DNA of 64,000 nt from Thunnus maccoyii (Eukaryota; Chordata; Actinopteri; Scombriformes; Scombridae). Location of the stretch: assembly GCF_910596095.1 (NCBI RefSeq), contig NC_056539.1, positions 10,180,501 to 10,244,500 on the forward strand, in the 5' to 3' direction. Every line of letters starts with the position of its first letter. Positions within the stretch are counted from its first letter, which is position 1. The position numbers and the translations under genes are program-made. This document shows positions 51,888 to 63,464 of the stretch, piece after piece. Under the pieces are notes generated by a model. It saw nothing but the letters and a program-made list of their open reading frames with translations, searched no databases and was not told the origin of the DNA.

Positions 51888-51904
51888 CCCCCCCCCCCCC
51901 CCCT
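51888..51904. repeat. Poly-C tract
   Basis: About 17 consecutive C residues within the first fam20b intron, next to a CT-rich patch. Confidence 0.85.
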
Positions 51905-52599
51905 CTCTCTGCCTTCACAGTCTAACCTTGCAAAGGAGAAAATGCCCTGAAAACCAGATATTACCTATAGTCAGTGTGCACCTGCCTACTGAAGCTAAAC
52001 ACTCACAAAAAATGGGCTGAAACATGGGGCTCGTCAACAATTTCGTGTCTGTCTCTGCATGTTATGAGCCCCTAACGTTAATCACGCCAGTTAAATTAAC
52101 ACAACTGCCACGTTTAACTGACAGTTGGCGGTTAACTGACTCTGCTGTCGTTAATTCAACGTTACGGCAGCGCTGCCAAGCCCGACGTAACATGTTAAAA
52201 AAAAACTGACATTACGAACAAACTAGCCATTATGAGGCTAAAACGTTGAGCTCTGGCCACGCAGGCAATCACCTCGTCAACACAATCGGTCTTTCATGAT
52301 GTTGCTGCCTTTTTTCCCCCAACACCAATGAGAAAACGGCTGTCCAGCAATGACCTCATAAAAAACGCTTGAAATCTATAAACGGTGGCTTTGCTTTGAC
52401 GCTCTCCACCATAATAATGCCAGCGTTGTTTGTCTTATCAAACCGTTGCATCGATACGCTCCTGTCTAACTACTAGAGCTATTAGCTGCTTAGCAAAGCG
52501 CCGTTACACCTTGCTGGGTAGGTTAGCCACAGCAGCCAGCTAGCTACTGTACGTCGTCTGTTATGTTTAACTTACTGGCTGAAGACCAGGCTGACTTAC

Positions 52600-52830
52600 C
52601 TTATGGTAATATGCTGTTCACTGCGGACAAAGTAGCTTTCAAGTGTCGGTAAAGTGGTGCAATATTTAAGTTACATACAATAATTCGCCCCGCTGCTAAA
52701 AGCCCCAATGGTTTGTCATTTTCTCAATCCCCTCGGCAGCTCCCTTTCCTCCGCCCTTTTCCTTCGACTCCTTCTCTGGCCTGCCGAGTCCACTTCCGAA
52801 ACACTTCCCCCTCCTGTAGGTGCTCCAGAG
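52600..52830 (-). other. fam20b: Candidate fam20b noncoding exon 1
   Basis: On the minus strand this GC-rich stretch ends in a near-consensus donor, ATAAG|GTAAGTCAG, at 52600/52599. The 5' end is not defined by sequence, so 52830 is approximate. A noncoding first exon is common in this gene family. Confidence 0.5.
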
Positions 52831-52860
52831 CGCCGCCAGGTGGCAGCATTGGGCTGCGAG
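52690..52860 (-). promoter_or_regulatory. fam20b: Candidate CpG-rich fam20b promoter
   Basis: A locally GC-rich block with purine-rich GGGCGGAGGAAAGG on the minus strand (GC-box-like) and GGCGGCGCTC, set in AT-rich surroundings and just above the putative first exon. No TATA box is evident. A MITE begins about 20 bases upstream, at 52881. Confidence 0.4.
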
Positions 52861-52880
52861 CATTAAATGTATTACAATGT

Positions 52881-54193
52881 TAAAGGACCGGTGTGTAAGA
52901 TTCAGGGGGCTGTGATGGCAGAAATGGAATATAATCAATCATCAATATGTTTTGAATTAGTGTACAATCACCTGAAAATAAGAATAGTTGTGTTTTCGTT
53001 CCCTTACAACGAGCCCTTTATATCTACATCATGGATGTATTATAAGAGCTGGATACTGGACCGAAAGTGGCGCCCATTCAGTAGAACTGCTCGGCTGGTG
53101 TATATCATGGATGTATAATAACAGCTGGATAGGGCTCCGCCACTCAGCCCTCCATTTTTCCCAGTGGTCACTTGTGGTATTGCAGCAAAAAATACCCCTG
53201 CGACCCTAAAAGCATTTTCTCCATAGACCACCATTGTAAAAGAGACATCTGTAAAACTGACAGGACACCTTGAACTGCAAATAATGTCAATTATGACTCT
53301 TTCTGTTATGAACTTTTGATCCATGGAGGTTAAACTTTCCTTGAGCCAAGAAAAGCGATTTAAAAATCTGTGACATCATCACAATGTAAAGTCTATGGCC
53401 TAGGTGAGAACTCGCGGGTGAGGCCAGTGGGGGAAGCACTAATGCGCATATTCAGCGGTCCGCACAATGCAGAAGCAAACCTCAAAGCTAGAAACTTTTT
53501 TTGGCGTATGCACCAGCTGAGCAATTCATATAGGACTGAATGGGCGCCATTTTTAGTCCGGTATCCAGCTCGTATAATACATTCATGGTGCATATGCCAG
53601 AAAAGTTTCTAACTCCAGGGTTTGCTTTCACATTGTGCGGCTCACTGAATATGTGCAGTGGTGTTTCTCCCGCTGGCCCCGCCCACTGAGTTCCTGCTTG
53701 GCCCATAGACTTTACATTGTGATGACGTCATAAGATTTTTAAATCGCTTTTCTCAGCTTGAGGAAATATGAAACCTCCATGGATCAAAATTTCAATATAC
53801 AAAGAGTCATAATCGACCTTATTTGAAGTTCCAGGTGTTCTGTCAACAGTTTTACAGACGTCTCTTTTATAATGGTGGTCTATGGGGAAAATGCTTTTTG
53901 GGTCACAGGGGGATTTTTTGCTGCAATACCACAAGTGACCACTGAGGAAAATTGGCGGCAAGTCTGAGCGGGGGAGCCCTATCCAGCTGTTATAATACAT
54001 CCATTATCTACATCAGGAACAGGTCCTCTTCCACAGGTGCATGTTTCTACAGTAGCCCAGAATTTTTCACAAGTTTCGCAGCCACTGTAGGCTCTCCTAT
54101 ATGCTTGGAAGAGAAGGGGGATGGGTATTCAGTTAGTTGCAATCTGCAGCTTCACCGCTAGATGCCACTAAATCCTACATACTGGTCCTTTAA
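52881..54193. mobile_element. MITE interrupted by a foldback insertion
   Basis: The ends TTAAAGGACCGGTGTGTAAG and CATACTGGTCCTTTAA are inverted copies. The two halves, 52881-53030 and 54015-54193, together match the uninterrupted family member at 8081-8440 (shared AATCACCTGAAAATAAGAAT, GGTCCTCTT, CATGTTTCTACA, TTCAGTTAGTTGCAATCTGC). The foldback at 53031-54004 splits it. Confidence 0.75.
53031..54004. mobile_element. Nested foldback element, modules A-B-A'-B'
   Basis: The 25-bp ends at 53031-53055 (ATGGATGTATTATAAGAGCT...) and 53980-54004 are inverted with one mismatch. They are flanked by a perfect 10-bp direct repeat TATCTACATC (53021-53030 and 54005-54014). Inside, module A (53031-53100) returns inverted at about 53511-53587, and module B (53106-53510) returns inverted at 53588-54004. 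The terminal motif therefore occurs four times, twice in each orientation. A 9-10 bp duplication is typical of Mutator-like and some foldback elements. There is no coding capacity. Confidence 0.75.
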
Positions 54194-54499
54194 ACTAGAA
54201 CACTATAGTAGAGGAACTAAGGCCCCTAAAAGTTGAGATACCCCTACCCAAGGAAGAATGAAGCACAACCATATTTTTTCATAACTTTAAAATGTGTAGT
54301 CTTTGAAATGGATGGCTGCATAAAAATATTTACTGCACAATTAGTTTATCTGGTTGATGTTTGGGTCCTCCCAAAAACCAAAAATATTGAAAATTTTCTA
54401 GTACCACCCAATATTTTGGACTTGTGACTTCTGTCCACTTGAAGACTGATTCTTACAATTGTCTCTTTTTTCACTTAATATTAGGGGTTTAACAAAAAA

Positions 54500-54840
54500 A
54501 TTGTTAAAGATCCACTCCAGACATGTTTTAAGACATATAAAAATACTCTGCTTTGAATAATAATTTATCTTATGTTTTTTTTCCACAAAAAAGTTCAATT
54601 AACTAGTTAGAAATTCTTAAAATCACATCTACTCCTTCTCCCTCATTAAAAATTCAGAATCTATGAATATGTAAATATTTTTCATTTAAAAAGTTTAAAG
54701 ATCCCCTCCAGACATGTTTTAAGATTTATGTAAAATAATCTACTTTGAATAATAATTTATGTCTGATATTGTTTTTCCACAAAAAAGTTGAATTATCCTG
54801 TTAAAACTCCTTCTCCCTCATTTGAAAAAAAAAAAAAAAA
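54500..54840. repeat. Tandem duplication of a MITE end
   Basis: AAAGATCCACTCCAGACATG followed by TTTTAAG, and the adjoining CTTTGAATAATAATTTAT block, occur at about 54510-54575 and again at about 54700-54765, 189 bp apart. Each is followed by a CTCCTTCTCCCTCATT motif. A long poly(A) (about 54826-54846) ends the second unit. Confidence 0.65.
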
Positions 54841-54865
54841 AAAAAAGTCTATGAATATGCAAGTG

Positions 54866-55195
54866 GCGGCGGCTATGGCTCAGGAGGTAGAGCGGGTCGT
54901 CAACTAATCAGAAGATCGGTGGATCGATTCCCGGCTCCTCCAGTCTGCATGTCAAACTGTGCTTGGGCAAGATACTGAGCCCCAAATTGCTCATGAAAGC
55001 TGTCCCATCAGTGTGTGCGTGTTTGTGTGAATGATTATAAACTCTTCTTGATGAGCAGGCACCTTGCATGGCAGCCCCTGCCATTCAAGGTGTGAGTGTG
55101 TGTGTGATGGGTGAATGTCGGCATGCAGTGTAAAAGTGCTTTGAGTGGTCAGAAGACTAGAAAGGCACTATATAAATGCATCCCATTTATTTAAT
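54866..55195 (+). repeat. tRNA-derived SINE
   Basis: The 5' part carries an RNA polymerase III A box (TGGCTCAGGAGGTAGAGCGG) and, about 35 bases further on, a B box (GGATCGATTCCCGGC). A tRNA-unrelated body follows, with a GTGTGTGTGATGGGTGAATG segment and a terminal AAAGGCACTATATAAATGCA-type 3' tail. This is the layout of teleost tRNA-derived SINEs. It sits inside a MITE whose remaining part continues at 55205. Confidence 0.85.
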
Positions 55196-55204
55196 CTCAG
55201 AAGT

Positions 55205-55545
55205 TTAACTACTGGACACAAGATGTCTCCTACTTAACTGTAAAGTCAATTCTCACTGCTTGTGCACCAGGGGCATCAAGTTTCCGCATCACACTTGAAT
55301 ATTGTACCAAGACTGGTTTCATAGCTAGTTGTGATGTCACAAATCCTGCTCGTAGGCCCAACATTTAACTTAGATCTTCAATGAGCACAGAGAAACTTTC
55401 CGCTTTCTGCAGATGAATGTGAAAACAGTCTTCTTGTGTCAAACTCTGCACATATATCATTCTGCACAGTGAAGCTCAAACATCCAACTGTAGGAACAAG
55501 AAGAAAAACACATTTTTGAGTGTAGGGGGACATTAAATGAAAAGC
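55205..55545 (-). repeat. MITE half, inverted partner of 22325-22640
   Basis: Blocks AAGTTTCCGCATCACACTTG, GAAAACAGTCTTCTTGTGTC, GAAGCTCAAACATCCAACTG and AGGGGGACATTAA reproduce the 22325 repeat in reverse complement. Confidence 0.65.
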
Positions 55546-55574
55546 TTTATTTCCTTTTTGCAAAACAGTTTAGG

Positions 55575-56180
55575 GCAGATTTTTGTTTTTTGTCCAAGAA
55601 TCTCACTCTATTATTGAGGATGCCAATGTTTTGAGGCCTCAGTGGGGTAATCATATGTGGCTCTCACACAGCTCTGAATGCTCAGCTGGTGTTGTTAGCT
55701 TAAAAGACAGATTCAGTGGATACATTTTACATACAGATGTGATCCAGGTGGGCATTTTGTCTGTCAAGTGATTAAGTACAATGACGCTGCTTTTATTTGT
55801 GCTGATACTTATAGGTACAACAGCAAACTGGAAAATTATCATCTTTTGTCTTCTATAGATAATAATTTTACAAGCTGGTTAGATAAATACACAAATGCCA
55901 CTTTATTTTCAGGAGGGGATTTTAACATCATCCTAGATAAAATAAATGACAAATAGCCACCTGGAGAGCTGAATATATCTAGCTCCACCTTAAAAATATT
56001 TATGGATAAATTTACCCTTGCACATATTTGGAGAGTGAAGTTCTCCACTGACAAAATGTTCACATAGAGCAATAAAATAGGTTCTAGTCAATCTAGATTA
56101 GATTTTTGGTTAATATCTGATGGGTTCAACACAGACTGTGTGGATGTTGAAAAAAGACTGATTCTTCCTTTTCAGATCTT
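55575..56180 (+). mobile_element. L1-like LINE endonuclease fragment
   Basis: Two frames, 55583-55771 and 55768-55956, together read as part of an APE-type endonuclease of an L1/Tx1-like ORF2: QESHSIIEDANVLRPQWG, then GVVSLKDRFSG, then SGGDFNIILDK with the conserved GGDFN box. A further in-frame-like SRLDFWLIS lies near 56090-56120. The switch of frame at about 55765-55770 and stops near 55956 and 56065 show that it is dead. Neither a reverse transcriptase domain nor the 5' part is present. Confidence 0.7.
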
Positions 56181-56189
56181 TTCAGCCAT

Positions 56190-56690
56190 TAAGAGATCTC
56201 TTTAAATGCATTTTCAATGTATGCAATGGGGGTCAAAATCCACAATTGTCCTTCCATGCAAAAATGTTTTCAAGTTTATCTGAAGCCAATATGAAGCTTC
56301 TGCTGCCCAAATTAGTCAAATCAAGTCAACATCTTTCAAAGTTAGTCTTTTTAGTGCCAAAGTCCCTTGTTTTTTTTTTTTTATACTATCCTTCCACTGC
56401 AACTGAACAGGAAAACACTGTCAATGAAGACACAAAGAGGGTTGTTTTGTTTTTTTACACTAAAAAGACTAACTCAGTAAGATATCCACTTTATTTGATT
56501 AACTCAGACTGCTGAAGCTTCATATTATCTTCAGATAAACTTTTAAATACATTTTTGCTCAAAATGAGGACTGTGGATTTTGTCCCCCATCATGATGATT
56601 ACAGTGAGCAAAACCTGCTTCAATGTTCGTTTGGCCACCTGACTGTTATTTTAAGAAAGACTTGAAAAACTGTGAACCTGAAACTGTTAA
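56190..56690 (-). repeat. MITE, inverted partner of 2266-2877
   Basis: Contains GGTCAAAATCCACAATTGTC and AGTTTATCTGAAG near the left, and GCCACCTGACTGTTATTTTA then GAAAGACTTG near the right. These correspond in reverse complement to the 2266-2877 family. The left terminus is unclear. Confidence 0.5.
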
Positions 56691-57400
56691 TGGAAAATAT
56701 ACTCAAACAAAGACAAAGCAGTTGGGTCTTTATATTGAAAACAATAACAAAGTGCTGTAGACACCTTGATCGAAAAATACGAACTTACAAAATAAGTAAT
56801 TTTTTCCTTCTCTAACTTCCCTTACCGCCAATAGACCCACAGTTGTTCATTTTGTTGGTAATCCAACATCTGCACTGTGATGGATGTGATTGTAACTGAA
56901 GACTAATGGAGTAATGCTTCATTAAGAAAAATTATCAACTGAAAAAATAACCCAACACATGTACCGTAATTAGAGTAAATGTAAATTGTTCCTTAGCTGA
57001 TTTAATAAATCTAGATTTTTGGATAATATTTTGGAAATATTGTAAAGAAGCCAAACTAATGAGGAAATTAAACTCAATGAAACTCTCAAGCAGATCCTTT
57101 CAGTCAATTTTCAACAGTAGCTCTTAAAGGCATTGTTACTGCTCTGTAAGAACTCAAATAGGCTCTACAGCAGCTTGAAAAACGCTGGAACTGATTGTCA
57201 GTATTAAAAACTGTCAAAAATTGTAGTACCTGTGCACATCCAATAAACATCAAACAAGTGCTGGACCAAAGAAACAATGTAAAAAAGAAAGATGAAAGTC
57301 CGCACACTGCACTGTTTAAATGCAGTTCAACACACACACACAACCCTTCAACAGACCAATGAGCATGAAACGAATGTGTGGAGTAAAAAAGGGCAGAGTG

Positions 57401-57406
57401 TTTATT
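57401..57406 (-). terminator. ralgps2: Candidate ralgps2 poly(A) signal
   Basis: AATAAA on the minus strand, about 3.9 kb below the stop codon, followed by a pyrimidine-rich stretch. It is chosen because a long 3' UTR is usual for this gene. Nearer signals could also be used. Confidence 0.3.
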
Positions 57407-60400
57407 GGTTCTCAGTCTTCACACCAGGCAGCGCATCACTCAGCAGTGAGGTCACGGCGCTCGCCACAGTCATGACATGGGCAGACAGAGACAGACACAC
57501 ACACACAGAGCCAGGTAAAGGGTGAAGGTTAAAAGGTCATTTATACATCACCCTCGCCACCTTCAATGATCTGAACTAAGGTTGTTGATGTCCTTGGTAA
57601 ACAGTGAACGATGCCTGTCCAGCACGCAGGAGGCAGGGTTCACAGTGGTTCCACTTCCTCTGGTGGAAACATTCATTTCAACATTTTTCATGACTGTAAA
57701 AAAAAAAAAAAGGAACGGCAGATTCACTCAAAACACTTAATACAGGGCGAATTGTACATTTGTAGACAGTATGGTCAATTTAAAGGAATTAACATGAACG
57801 AATTTTCAAGCATGACATCAAGTTTCTTCATAATGACCAAAAATGATCCCAAAGGAGGAGACATTTGAATTCTCCACCTTCATTCCAAAACAGTATCCTC
57901 CAACAATCACGGAGTCATTACGTTAGTTATGATTGGCCTTAAAACCCCAAAAAATGATTAAAGAGACCACAAAACATCCTAAAGTGAAACATGTGTTTCC
58001 ATTATCTTGACCATACACTGTACAGAAATGATAATAATAATAAAAAAAAAAAACATGTAAACTCAGGTTACAGCGAGGGAAACCTCACAAAAAGCGCTTG
58101 ACATAATTTGGGTATTTATTGAGAGAAAGACTGATAAACCGAAATAAATTCAAATCAACCTCTCTAGTCTGGTTCAGTACAAAACAGGGAACTCAGACAT
58201 ACACATCAATTACATATCTTTTTTTTTTTTTTTTTATCTTTCTAGGTTAACATCAAATAAAGTAAACAGAAAGAGGGGAAATGATGTTGACTCCTGGGGT
58301 TACTGAGACAGCATCAATTCTTTAACTGCATAAACTTTAAATGGTGCTAATTCTCTTGTTGATATACCACATTGTAACTGACAGCAGGTTAAACTTGTCT
58401 GATTACGCCAGTGAAGAGACACCAACCAGCATCTGTAGATACACACAGGTAAACAGTCTCTCAACCGAACTCTGTCTCACCCATTTCATTCACAGTCCTT
58501 TTCATCTGCTGCCAACCATCAGTATTCAAACACCAGTAATGATCAGCCTCTTTAGTGCTTCAGCTCTGGGATTCTGTCATTTCATACAGTCTCTGCTTTA
58601 CCTTGCAGAGAAAGCTCTTTCAATTTTGCATTTTCACCAGCCCTTAATGGACACAGTGCAATTTCTACCTCCTATCTGCTCACGAGTCCTCCTCTCTTTT
58701 ACACTTCAGCATCCAATACATCACAAGCCAGCGTGGAGTCATAGCACGAGCTGGCAGTCAGCCACACAGACGATTAGGTAGCCGGTTACCTCACTGCTCA
58801 GCAGCGACGGCAGCCTCAAGGGATTGCCCATCTGGCTTGAATTACAATGTTTAAAAAAATAGAGAAGTATGCACAGAGCACACGCATACTTGAGTAACTG
58901 CCGCATTATGCCTGTCTTTGGCTTCCTCATTCATTCTTCCACAGGTTAATCCACTACCATCTCTCCTTTAGGAAAGGTAATATACAAAGAGCTGGACATC
59001 TCTTAATGGGCACTAAATTGACTACATTTGTAATGTTTGACCTAAATTGACTTACAAAGTTTCATTTCTGCATATTATGTGGAGGACAGTTTTAATGCAT
59101 CAGTGGATGGATGCCTTCAGCAGGACAGCACAGTGCACAGTCCGCATCTTTGACTAGATATAAGCCTGAGAGTGGGGGCTCGACATTGTCAGGGTGGAGG
59201 TTCAGGCCTGTGACCAACTGTGTCTGTGAAGCACATTAGTGAGGATCCACCGCTGAGAGTATATGGATATGTTCCCCTTTCCATCACCCTTTATCGACAG
59301 CCTGGAACAACTGTAACTCTGAACTTAATATACCCCACATATGTTTCCTAAAGTAGATACAGTACATGTGGAGGAGTGAAGGGATTGTGACGTAGGGCAA
59401 AAAGATTATGTAAACATACAATGTAAACAGCTGTTTCAAAAAGGGAGAAAGAGAATTTGATGAATATTACGGACGAAATGCGCCCCCATCATTGTCATCA
59501 CCACAGTCCTGATCATGTTAGTTCATTTGCTCCCGACAAAAACAAACAGCAACCGTCTAATTCATGGCACACCGAAACATCTGCGATGCACACTGGAAAC
59601 TGTAAATCCCACTGAAACACGTCAGTACCTACATCTGATTCAGCCTGCGCTTCATTGTGACAGTAACATCACTTGGCACTAATCATAACCAAGGTGCTTA
59701 TGCTATTCCAAATCAGATACAATAGGATAGGGCCTAAAATTGGGTTGTGCTGGATCCTGGTTAATAGAATAAGGGGTCAAATAAAATCCACATGTACATA
59801 AAATATTCAAAATAACTGGAGGAAAAACAAAAATGTAACATTCAAATGTAACAGACAAAACTACAGTGACGTGCGATCATCTACTACATGGTAATACTGT
59901 GAACTGCACCATCCCTCCCAAAAAAAAAAGGAAAAAAAACAAAAAAACAACTAACAACACAAAACAATATCAACAAACAAGATTTAAAATAGACTCTGTA
60001 TGGCTCCAGGTAGCTTTGAATGTCTGCTCCAGACCAGAGGCTCTGACCATATTAAGCAACAAGAAGAAGAGGAGATAAAATCTTGTATTCTCATTGCTCT
60101 CCCTTCTCTTTCGGACTCTTTCACAGTTTCAAGTCTGTAGTGTTTAGTGTGTGTGTGAGTCTGGTGAACCAAGCATCAGTTTTCTAAGCTGATGGCAGCC
60201 AACGGAGAGCAACCAGCACTGGAGAAATACAGGTTTGTAAAAGGAGTAACGATATACTCTTTGTCTACCCAACCGTGAACACGTCTTAGCTTAGATTCTG
60301 GGATTATCGTACCTATGTGGAACACAGACAATATTCCTGTAATTTAAGCAAATACCTCACCCTCCCACCCCCCCACCCTCGCCCTATGCAGTTTATATAA

Positions 60401-61294
60401 ACACGCACACATACATACAGAACACTTAGCGAGTATATGACAGAAAAAGGGGGGGGGGGGGACTAAGTTCTGTAATAAAAACTGGACACATTCAGGAAGT
60501 GTGGGAATTGCTTCTGCTGGAATCGATTGCGAATCAGAGCCCTTATGTTTACAACAATGCAATCAAACAGGCCTGTGTGTGTGAGAGTGTGAGTGCGTGG
60601 TTCATGTAAATCATCCCGTGACTCCAAGCCAACTCAAGTGAATGAAGAGACCAACGATATCTGTGTTGAAAGTGTGAACCGTATAAGTACAAAAAAGTGT
60701 GTTTCAAACCCTCCAAAGTCCAATGGGTTAGTCCGATGTGAGTGTGCGTGTTGTGATTGAAAGACTTTGTGGGTCCAGCTGATTAAAAAAGCCGGAAATC
60801 TTGCATTCGAGCATGGCGGGGGCACAAATAAAAATAGTTAACCCCTTAAAAAACGAACAAACAAACAAAAAAAACAACAACAGAGAGGGTTATTTATGTC
60901 CATCCAGGGACAGTCAGTGTGAGAGAGGAGAGGAGAAGTCAAATGGCTCCACTGAAGTGCTGAAACACTCGCAGTAAAAACAAAAACATAGAGAGCAAAT
61001 GGGAGACAAGAGCAGTGGTGCAGGTCCTTGTTCAGTAGTCAACACATCCATCCATCCATCCATCCAAACACACATACACATACAAACACACACAGGGTAC
61101 TCTAGTTAAGGCAGTGGTGGCAGGTGAGGCTGCAGTGAGGCCAGGGCTAGAATCGGAGAATCGGCGGTCAGGGCTCATGGCAGTGAAAGCTCCCACTACT
61201 GAGTCAATACTCCTCCTCCTCCTCCTCATCCTCCTCATCTGTTTCCTCATCCCTCTCTCCTTCTGTCGATCTCGTGCATCTTCCTCAGTATCAG
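57407..61294 (-). other. ralgps2: Probable ralgps2 3' UTR
   Basis: The sequence between the ralgps2 stop codon and the candidate poly(A) signal has no recognisable exon, few recognisable transposons and many homopolymer or simple tracts, which fits a long 3' UTR. A plus-strand frame of 146 codons at 58341-58781 lies antisense and shows no domain. A (CATC)n tract is present at about 61045-61066. Confidence 0.4.
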
Positions 61295-61375
61295 TCACTC
61301 GAATGACATCAGATTGGCTGGCACCTGAGGGGAAAGAGGAACATGAGTAAAATGCGAGTATTATCCAGTATTTGG

Positions 61376-61411
<36 letters not shown>

Positions 61412-63148
61412 ATGGCACCGTACCTGTTGTCTATTGCTCTGACAGGCAGCACTCAGATGTTTGAACCAGAGCAAAGCGTTCATTCTGTTCCCAGCTTGGT
61501 ACTTGTAGGTGTTACCTAGGCAACGGAGACAAACAGTGTGAGACGCCAAGGCTCTCGTTTTCCATCTGCATTCTCGACACTCTGGAAAGATGGCTGAAGC
61601 CTCACTTGACTTTGGCCAGCCCAGTGAAATAAAAACAAAGTTACGGTGGAAAGGTTCAAGACAGAGACAGCGGGTTTGTGTGCGCGTGTGTGTGCATGTT
61701 TGTGCGTGTGTGTGCACGTGTGTGCGCATTAACAAGAAGAATGCCAGATATGACTAGTACGCAGGCCACATGCTTAAACCGACAGCAAGACTACCGCTCA
61801 GTCAGATGGACACAATGTGAATGTGTGTGTTTGTATGTGTGTTTTAACATGTGCAGGTGATGCCAACATTCAAACCAAACTCCACTAACACAGTTCACCT
61901 TTTCACTGTATCCGTTTTCAGAGACATGACTGCTTGCTTGTGTTGTCAGTTCCTCTTTGCATTTCCTTGGCAATGGCAGAGTATGAGTGTGTGTGTGTCT
62001 CTCAACATTAGGGCTGGGCGGTTAATCGAATTTGATTTTCAATTACAATTTTGGCCTCAAACGATTATGAAAACAAGAAAATTGAGATAAATTGATTATT
62101 GTGCTGCATTCCATTTCGCAATGATGCTCTGGTTTTGTCTTGTGTTATAAATCCAGCACATTGTGCATCTTAGCAGCCAGACAGCACAGTGAGAGACAGA
62201 CAGGCGGAGTGGAGCTCTTCCTCACAGCAAGAATGTTTCTGCATTTAGCAAACAATTAAATTCAGGCACATTTTTTGGTGGAGAGTGACTTATTCAAACA
62301 TCTTCAGGCTACTTTGTTTTAGTTTCAGTCAGACTTTGGATGCTATTATTTTAGATACAAGGACGCTTCGCCCTGTGAAATGATCCCTCCTTTCATCCAG
62401 ATGCTCAGCGCTGTGCTTTTTCTGTCTTCAGTATTTTAATTGTGCACATGCTTACTTGTAAAAAGCTTATGAGAAACCTGGTTACGTGTATACATGGCAG
62501 AGAAATCAGTGTTCTCCAGGGAGTAAAATCTACCTGAAGAAACCAGGTTTCTCTCATCACATACTCTGATTACTCTGATTACAGAAAGCAGGTTTCTCGT
62601 TCATATGACAGATATCAGATTTCTGGAGAAAACCGACTGTAACCTGGTTACAAGTGCATGTAAACACACTGCAGGATAATACAAGTCAATGATTTCTGTC
62701 AGACCTCTTGCTTCTCAAAGCACTATGATGAATGATCATTTTAGTACTGATCACTCTCCACACAACATGCATCTTAACAATCATTACAATAATATAATCT
62801 CAATTGTTTTGGTCTAATTTATTTTTATTTATTACTTTTTATATTATTTATTTAAATATACTGTATATATATTTATATTATATATTATTTATTTATCTCT
62901 TTTTTTACATTCATTTTTAAATTTGTTTTTCAGTTGAATTATATTTAATTTTCAAGTTTTTTTTTTTTTTAAATGCAAAGATTACTATTGAACAAAATAA
63001 TCATGATTATGATTTTTTCCATAAACGAGCAGCCCTACTCACCATGCTCAGAGTCAGTCAACAAGAAGACATCAGGATGCTCCGGATCATCAGCCATCAT
63101 GGCCATCAGACCCACCACACACACGCTCTTACTGGACGTTGACTTGAA
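61295..63148 (-). CDS. ralgps2: Ral GEF with PH domain, RALGPS2-type, C-terminal exons (partial)
   Basis: RALGPS proteins activate Ral GTPases through an N-terminal Cdc25-type domain, outside this window, and bind phosphoinositides and membranes through a C-terminal PH domain. Three exons are seen: 63148-63043 ([19 protein letters not shown], then [17 protein letters not shown]), 61515-61424 ([20 protein letters not shown], then [10 protein letters not shown]) and 61324-61295 (VPANLMSFE, stop TGA). Phases match throughout: G|GT across the first junction and phase 0 at CAG|GTG. Acceptors are TTCCCAG, GCCTAG and CCCCTCAG. The sequence is the end of the PH domain and the conserved family C-terminus. 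The choice of RALGPS2 over RALGPS1 rests mainly on synteny with fam20b. The first intron carries a hAT-type insertion five bases inside its donor. Confidence 0.9.
61379..61411. repeat. (GT)n microsatellite
   Basis: A GT tract in the last ralgps2 intron, which is only 99 bp long, so the tract makes up about a third of it. Confidence 0.9.
62009..63037. mobile_element. hAT-type element at the ralgps2 splice donor
   Basis: The ends are TAGGGCTGGGCGGTTAATCG on the left and CATAAACGAGCAGCCCTA on the right, with an ATTATGA/TCATAAT subterminal pairing. Flanks CTCAACAT (62001-62008) and CTCACCAT (63038-63045) form an 8-bp target duplication with one mismatch. At 1,029 bp with no transposase frame it is non-autonomous. 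The right-hand duplication spans the last three exon bases and first five intron bases of ralgps2. Confidence 0.8.
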
Positions 63149-63429
63149 CTGGGAAGAGGACAAATGGGAACGGCATTAACTTTATTTTTCTGAGTACTGT
63201 TGTGTCTAGGAGGTGGAAGAGAAAAGTTAACGCTGGCTTTGTGTGTGTATGTGTGTTTGTGTGTGTGTGTAACCTCTCAGTCTTGCCTGTGAGTCTACAT
63301 GTGGACTCCACAAGGTTCTCATTAGCCTGTGAGTGACACACAGGTCTGCAGTGATGTCATTGTTCTCATTATTCAGTGAGTGCTACCATCTGTTTGTCCC
63401 CCCACTGTGCCAGGCCCTGTCCAGCCCCA

Positions 63430-63463
<34 letters not shown>
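63430..63463. repeat. (CA)n microsatellite
   Basis: A CA tract of about 34 bp in the ralgps2 intron upstream of the 63043-63148 exon. The rest of 63150-64000 shows no exon I can support. Confidence 0.9.

Positions 63464-63464
<1 letters not shown>

Noticed and set aside
58341..58781. Plus-strand frame of 146 codons
   Set aside because: It lies antisense to the ralgps2 3' UTR, has no recognisable domain, start context or splice partners, and its composition looks like chance.
61032..61418. Minus-strand frame of 128 codons rich in arginine
   Set aside because: It overlaps the ralgps2 terminal exon in a different frame. The spliced frame ends [13 protein letters not shown], so this is a shadow.
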